Source: Mesocentrotus franciscanus (taxonomy: Eukaryota > Echinodermata > Echinoidea > Camarodonta > Strongylocentrotidae). From it: DNA of 64,000 bases. This document shows, piece after piece, positions 57,971-64,000 of the stretch (the first letter of the stretch is position 1; each line of letters begins with the position of its first letter). The stretch spans positions 18,998,446-19,062,445 of the forward strand of contig CP137675.1 in the NCBI GenBank assembly GCA_037976565.1, read 5' to 3'. Position numbers and translations under genes: made by a program. The notes under the pieces were generated by a model, which was not told the origin of the DNA, ran no database searches, and saw only the letters and a program-made list of their open reading frames with translations.

Positions 57971-58329
57971 GCACTGGCGTACTGATGGGGGGGGGGAGCC
58001 AATTAGTGTCCTGCCAGTGTTACAATTAAAATTCATACGTGGTTCATTTCTAATTCGATACCAAATGTTGCTAAAATTACATAATTTTCCGAGATTTTTC
58101 CTTACTGTTTAGTAAATTATACTTTATGCGTTCGTTGGAAAATTACAAATTCCTAAATTTACAGTCAGGCAAAAAATATGCTTATTTAGAGGCCTACATG
58201 GCAGGGCCCGCAGGACGACGGGGCTCCGGGCCTCGAGCTCCACCCCACTTTTTGGAAAAAGTATACTAAAGAGAAAAAGAAAAGAAAGAAAAGTGACCTG
58301 CCAGTGTCACAAAACAATGAGGTATACAA

Positions 58330-59225
58330 AAAATGCTCATCTGACCGTAATTAAACGCCTAAAACCCCTGAGCTTCCGGGAGCTCTGCCCCTGGACCTAA
58401 CCAAGGGCCCTAAGGCGGGCCCCTGAATGCTTATTTGACCGTTATAAAATGACTGAAACCCCTGGACTTCTAGGGGCTCCGCCCGGATCCAATCAATGGC
58501 CTAAGGCGGGCCCCTGGATACCCTGACCGTAATTTATGCCTAAAACCCCTGAGCTTATGGGGGTTACGCTCCCTGGACCCCATGCCAATTAGTTACCTGC
58601 CAGTTTCTCAAATAGGTTATTAAAATATGCTCATCCGACCGTGATTATATACCTAAAACCCCTGAGCTTCCAGGGGCTCTGCCCTCTGGACCCCACCTAG
58701 GGACCTAAAACGGCCCCTAGATGCTCATCTGACAATGTAATGCCTAAAACCCTGAACTTTCGGTGGCTCTACCCCTGGACCCAACCAATGTCAGGCCCCT
58801 GGATACTCATCTGGCACTAATTTATGCTTAAAACCCCTGAGCTTCCGGGGGCTCCGCCCCCTGGACCCCACGCCAATTAGTGACCTGCCCGTGTCAAAAA
58901 TAGGGTATCAAAATATGCTCATCTGACCGTAATTAAATGCCAAAACCCTGAGCTTCCGGGGCTCCACCCCTCGACCCACCAGGGGTCCTAAAGCGGGCCC
59001 CTGGATGCACATCTGACCGACATTGAATGCCTAAAACCCTTGAGCTTCCGGGGGCTCCGCCCCCTGGACCCCAGTCCAATTATTGACCTGCCAGTGTCAT
59101 GAATAAGGTATCAAAATATGCTCATCTGATCGTAATTAAATGCCCATACCCCCTGAGCTTCCGGGGACTCTGCCCCTTGACCACTGCCGGGGCTTTGCCC
59201 CTAGACCCACGCCAATTTACACTAC
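58330..59225 (+). repeat. GC-rich dimeric minisatellite (about 90 + 112 bp)
   Basis: About nine copies of GAGCTTCCGGGGGCTCCGCC followed by CCTGGACCC, near 58371, 58466, 58550, 58665, 58752, 58838, 58948, 59042 and 59155. Longer units carry GCCAATTAGTGACCTGCCAG and ATATGCTCATCTGACCGTAA. Confidence 0.85.
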
Positions 59226-59783
59226 GCTCTACCTGATCGTAAATACTTTAGCCTCCCCTCCCCCACCCACTTTGAAAAAAACGTTCAGCGGGGCCTGCAT
59301 GTAAGACTGGGGTGGTACGGATTTTTTGTCTGCCAGCCCCCCAAACTCTTTTGCTCATTACGCCACTGATAGTCTGTTTTTGTATACAGTACTATACGTG
59401 CCCGGGGGGAGGGGGTCATTCTCATACACAAGCAGTGCTACCCACCCGTGTCCATCATCAACCTCTGAAATGGACCCTAATGGCATATCGCACCTTTTCT
59501 GAAATAGACCCTTATGGCGGATCGCACCTTGTCTGAAATGACCTAACGTAAGACTGTAAACCTGAAAGGTACCCTTTTTTGTTTTTGTGCGACCAGTGCC
59601 CAAAACCCGAGTCGTTTAAAGCCCCTCTGCATGCACTAGTTTGGCCAGGAGGATTAGAGGGATTAGAGGATTAGCGTGTTCACTGACAGGTGGTTATGAT
59701 ATCTCATCAACTCAGCTCCAATTAACATAAGAAAAAGAGGATCATGGGGACCAACAGGCACCGCTTAGGCATTGTTTTGTATA

Positions 59784-60283
59784 NNNNNNNNNNNNNNNNN
59801 NNNNNNNNNNNNNNNNNNNNNNNNNNNNNNNNNNNNNNNNNNNNNNNNNNNNNNNNNNNNNNNNNNNNNNNNNNNNNNNNNNNNNNNNNNNNNNNNNNNN
59901 NNNNNNNNNNNNNNNNNNNNNNNNNNNNNNNNNNNNNNNNNNNNNNNNNNNNNNNNNNNNNNNNNNNNNNNNNNNNNNNNNNNNNNNNNNNNNNNNNNNN
60001 NNNNNNNNNNNNNNNNNNNNNNNNNNNNNNNNNNNNNNNNNNNNNNNNNNNNNNNNNNNNNNNNNNNNNNNNNNNNNNNNNNNNNNNNNNNNNNNNNNNN
60101 NNNNNNNNNNNNNNNNNNNNNNNNNNNNNNNNNNNNNNNNNNNNNNNNNNNNNNNNNNNNNNNNNNNNNNNNNNNNNNNNNNNNNNNNNNNNNNNNNNNN
60201 NNNNNNNNNNNNNNNNNNNNNNNNNNNNNNNNNNNNNNNNNNNNNNNNNNNNNNNNNNNNNNNNNNNNNNNNNNNNNNNNNNN
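59784..60283. other. Assembly gap of exactly 500 N
   Basis: Both edges carry the same sequence of about 50 bp (AGAGGATCATGGGG, ACCAACAGGCACCGCTTAGG, CATTGTTTTGTATA), so the gap size is probably a placeholder. Confidence 0.98.
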
Positions 60284-60738
60284 AGAGGATCATGGGGGAC
60301 CAACAGGCACCGCTTAGGCATTGTTTTGTATATAGAGGAGCAAGTAGCTACAAGTAGCCTATAGTACAGTGGGGCTTTAAGGAAAACGTCGACGACACCG
60401 TATAGCTGAAAAAACACCCTTTCGACGCTTTTCTGGACGCTGCACTGGCGCGTAGCCAGTCATGTTGGGAGTGACCCCCCGGGAGTATGTGTAACCTCTG
60501 TATATAGACCACTCAACGGAGCTAGACAAATGGTCCTTATAAAGTGGTCTTTTAAAGCAGGTGGTCTTTATGTACAGATTCTTTAATGTATGTTTCATTA
60601 AGAAATTCGATTGAAGGAAAACAGATAATGTGGTATTTATAGGCAGGTGTTTTTTTGGGGGATGGGGGTGATTTCTCTTTATTTCGTATTTTCCTAAGCA
60701 CAGATTTTGTATACGTTTGTTTATTTCTTTCTCCCCTC

Positions 60739-60750
60739 TGTGTGTGTGTG

Positions 60751-60786
<36 letters not shown>

Positions 60787-60836
60787 TCTCTTACTCTTTC
60801 TTTCGTTTTTTTTTCCTTCTCTCTCTCTCTCTCTCT
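60739..60836 (+). repeat. (GT)n(CT)n compound microsatellite
   Basis: GTGTGT run followed directly by CTCTCT runs. Confidence 0.95.
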
Positions 60837-61059
60837 GATCAACCGGCCTCACACCACAAAGCAACCGACCTTTTATGTCAAAATACTGACCGGCCTGTCC
60901 GGAAAACTATTTTTTTTAATTATTAAAACGTCCCCACCGCCATGCTGTCCAGCCTTGCACATATTACTCACTTATTACACATTTCTATCAAACTTCATTT
61001 GACATAATATCACATCATCTAATTACAGTGGCGGATCCAGGGGGGCACAGGGCACGTGC

Positions 61060-61315
61060 CCCCGGCCAAAAAAAAGGAAAGGAGAAAAAGGAGGGGGAAA
61101 GAAAAAGGAGAGGAAAAAGAAAAAAAAGGGAAGAGAGAAAGAAGAAGAAAAGAGGAAGGAAAGAAAAGGGGAGAGGAGAAAAGGAGGGGAAAGGGGAAGA
61201 GAGAGGAGAGAAAAGGCGGAAAAAGAAGAAAGGCGGAAAGACGGAGGAGAGAAAAGGGGAAAAGGAGAATAATAAGAAGGGAAAAGAAAGAAAGGGGGAT
61301 GATATTATAAGAAGG
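61060..61315 (+). repeat. GA-rich low-complexity tract
   Basis: Nearly uninterrupted A/G with AAAAGGAGG/GAGGAAA variants, following a GTGGCGGATCCAGGGGGG motif at 61028. Confidence 0.9.
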
Positions 61316-61755
61316 TGTTTATTTTTACCGGGTAAGGGGCGGGGGGGGGCACGCAATTTTAAGTCGAACATGACTAATACCAAAGATTTTATCTCCTTTA
61401 TAACTTCTAACTTCTAACTTATAACTTAGTCTTAAATTAATTTTCCGATATACCTATTCTAAGTGCTCTTTCAGCATGCAGATTGTCCCCGCCATTAATC
61501 CTGCCACAGTTGCTGGTTTCGTTGTCATATTATTTTCTGTCATCCCTGTGGCCGCGAAGAGCCTACCACAAAGTTTCTATCCGTTTCGCAAGCACTTTTT
61601 TCCATCGCCTACATGTAATGCTTATTGCTTCCAGTTTGCAAAAGATCCCAGTTGTGGATCTATGGGGGGATAGGGGAGGGGTTAGGGGGTTTAACCCCTG
61701 GGCTGCCAAGTGAAAATATGAAGTGAATAGAAAAACGCCATTATGTGTCCAGACC

Positions 61756-62385
61756 CACACAGTATCCGCATCGTCATCGGGTCAAACCCCCCTTAAACTG
61801 TTATTTGATTTAAAAAGACGTTATCATGCATTATCATGCTTTTTATGGTCTCCATTGTGTTAGTAGATGCCAGGAAAACATCACTTACGAAGGTTCAAAA
61901 TAGCAACAACAAAAAATCGCCTCGCCGCTACCCGGCTCGGACTTCGCGGCTCGTGGACGATGTTCCGCATCGTCATTGGGTAGAAGTACCGTAAAACCCC
62001 CCTTAAACTGTTACTTAAGTGATTTAAAAAGACGTTATAATGCACTGCTTTCTATGGTCTCCATTATGTAAGTATATAGATGCCAGGAAAACATCACTTA
62101 CGGGGTTCAAAATAGCAACAACAAAAATCGCCTCGCCGCTACGCGGCTCGGACTTCGAGGCTCGTGGACGATGCTCCGCATCGTCATTGGGTCGAACCCC
62201 CCTCAAACTGTTACTTGATTTAAAAAGACGTTATCATGAAATGCTGTTTATGGTCTCCATTGTGTCAGTAGATGCCAGGAAAACATCACTTACGGGGTTC
62301 AAAATAGCAACAACAAAAATCGCCTCGCCGCTTCGCGGCTCGTGGGCGATGCTCCGTGTCGTCATTGGGTCAACCCCCTTAGCAA
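61756..62385 (+). repeat. Tandem repeat, about 180-210 bp x 3
   Basis: Units restart at CGCATCGTCAT(C/T)GGGT near 61768, 61967, 62177 and 62357. Each holds CCCCCCTTAAACTGTTA, GATTTAAAAAGACGTTAT, TGCCAGGAAAACATCACTTA and ATCGCCTCGCCGCT. The last units are closest to each other. Confidence 0.88.
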
Positions 62386-63784
62386 AAAGCTAGATCCCAT
62401 CATCCGGCCCTGGATCCCTACTCTTTGAGGGGGTGGGAGAAAGCAATTTTACGTCATATTACTCCAGGAAGTGCCTGAAAATACACCTAATGTGGTTCTA
62501 AAAGTGCAAATGCTTCCTACTCAGGGAGGGGGTTCTGACCCCCTCCCAGACCCACCCCCGCTTGGTCGCTCCGCTCCTCGCCGCTGACGCCTCGCTCCAT
62601 CGTTTTTCATATATTTCACCCCATGCGAGTTTGTGCCCCCCCCCCCGTAAGAAATTCCTGGATCCGCCACTGGATTATTGTGTCGAACACTCGGTATTCG
62701 ATGACTGTCCAAATGATTAGTTTATTTTAAAATACATTTTCACCATATTCTATTGTTCAAAATGAAAGGTCATAATGAATCAAAGCTATCGAAGCTGGTT
62801 GAAAAAAAGTACAGTGATATTACGTCACTCGAATTTTGTCAACTACGTCTTGGTCTCATGAACTGAATTCCACACAAAAACCATAAAAGGTGATTATGAT
62901 GGCTTATATTAGACAGGCCTTGAATTGCCACACTGTGTAATTAAAATGATATAGACAATGGCGCGATTGGCCCCTATAATAGAAACGCAGTATTAGGCGC
63001 ATCAGTCTGGCGTAACTGAGCAACAACTTTTTGGGGGGCAGAAAGAAAAAAAAGAGGACAATTTACACAAAAGTGAGAAAAACCCCGGAAAATCATGTCA
63101 TTTCAGCAACATTTGTGAATCACTGGTATATCGAATTAGAAATAAACCACGTTTGAATTTTATTTGAGTCCCCCATCAGTACGCCAGTGAGGCGCGTTAA
63201 AAATACACCTTACCATCATTATTATTATTATCATAGTTATTCTTATTTGTTTTATTTTTATTATTATTATTATTATTATTATCATTCGGGCGGGGAGTCA
63301 TTCCGTTGGCTTCATGTAGCGAATGTAAAATCATTGTCATGATGAAATTCAATGTGACTTGATACATGGTAATACATGAAAAAATGAATTCTCTCTGTGA
63401 TGAAACAGGCAGTTGCATCGCTAGAAATTAAAAACAAATGTTTCGGGGGTAGATGCATGGACCACGTACATTAGGCCCCTACCCCCCCCCCAAAAAAAAA
63501 GATCCAGAAAAACAATTTTTGGCAATCATCTTTCTTTTTAGAACGTCCTTAGAATTAAAAAAAAATGCATTAGCTGGAAATGAGGTTCCTGTAAGAAAAA
63601 TGATTCCCGTAAACAAACAAACGAAGAAAGCATCTGAAATGTGCAAATTTGCCGAAAATCAGCTGTTACACAGTTGCAAAGATATTTTGAGAAAGGAAAG
63701 GGATATAATTCATCTTACCCAACCCCTGCCCAACCCCTGCCCTACCCCCACCTCACTCTCCCTTTCTCCCCCTCTCTCTTCCCC

Positions 63785-63816
<32 letters not shown>

Positions 63817-64000
63817 AAATTCACTCTTTATCACACTAATAGTATATGGACTTTTCTATCCCTTTATTTTTTTCTCACTTTACCCCCCACACACACACTC
63901 TCTCTCTCTATCTCAACTATTTTTTTCTCTCTTTTCCCCCTTTTTAAATTTCTCCTTTTACAATGTCACACGCCCCCACATAATGATCAAGAAGAAAATA
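62386..64000. other. Repeat-rich right edge, no gene recognised
   Basis: Contains a CGCTCCGCTCCTCGCCGCT block (about 62566), TCCTGGATCCGCCACTG (62656-62672), CCCCATCAGTACGCCAGTG (63171-63189), an ATT/TTA run (63238-63285) and a CT-rich tract (63770-63820). Open frames here are short or low-complexity. Confidence 0.5.

Noticed and set aside
57259..58036. Long frames on both strands in GA-rich DNA (up to 167 codons)
   Set aside because: They are translations of purine/pyrimidine minisatellites (runs of Ser-Leu-Phe or Glu-Arg-Lys).
59722..60417. Frames of 181-231 codons across the gap
   Set aside because: Composed almost entirely of N.
60655..61417. Frames with Cys-Val or Lys/Glu repeats
   Set aside because: Microsatellite and GA-tract translations.
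61756..62385. Regularly spaced repeats considered as a CRISPR array
   Set aside because: Units are about 200 bp with no unique short spacers, and the genome is plainly eukaryotic.
62040..62393. 117-codon plus frame with internal repeats
   Set aside because: It simply reads through the 180-210 bp tandem repeat.

Overview
The window is eukaryotic (metazoan) DNA. It is AT-rich by eye and intron-dense, with GT-AG splice sites and no operon-like packing. Most of it is repeats. Crypton-type tyrosine-recombinase DNA, TTAA-flanked MITEs, fold-back elements and CR1/L1-like LINE tails suggest a marine deuterostome. My inference is an echinoderm, most likely a sea urchin. I could not test this by search.

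Two protein-coding genes can be assembled with confidence, both on the minus strand and in tandem. (1) A TM6SF1/TM6SF2 orthologue, 8 coding exons from 36740 down to 16878, 381 codons, with an intact frame across every junction. (2) A fructose-1,6-bisphosphatase gene, 6 coding exons from 56493 down to 43421. Its active-site motifs are all present, but exon 1 lacks one base in this sequence. I see no functional link between them beyond a loose metabolic theme (gluconeogenesis for FBP, lipid and sterol-related membranes for TM6SF).

Layout. 1-16877: non-coding DNA downstream of TM6SF, with a 920-bp long-TIR element (8830-9749), nested TTAA MITEs (11015-12078) and a broken Crypton recombinase (13647-14965). 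16878-36740: TM6SF, whose introns hold fold-back elements, four MITE families, a Harbinger-like insertion inside a MITE, a hAT element with a perfect 8-bp target duplication, and a tandemly doubled 192-bp palindrome. 36741-43420: spacer with a CpG-rich putative promoter, a degenerate GGGGCACTTATCAG array and LINE relics. 43421-56493: FBP, with a duplicated 'ghost' of exon 4 in intron 3 and a cluster of a GGACACCGAGTTATGTAC-type motif in intron 1. 56494-64000: GA/CT-rich, minisatellite-rich DNA with a 500-bp assembly gap.

The most interesting points are the ghost exon and frameshift in FBP, the quasi-190-bp motif array in FBP intron 1, the Crypton relic, and several DNA-transposon families whose ends and target duplications can be read directly.
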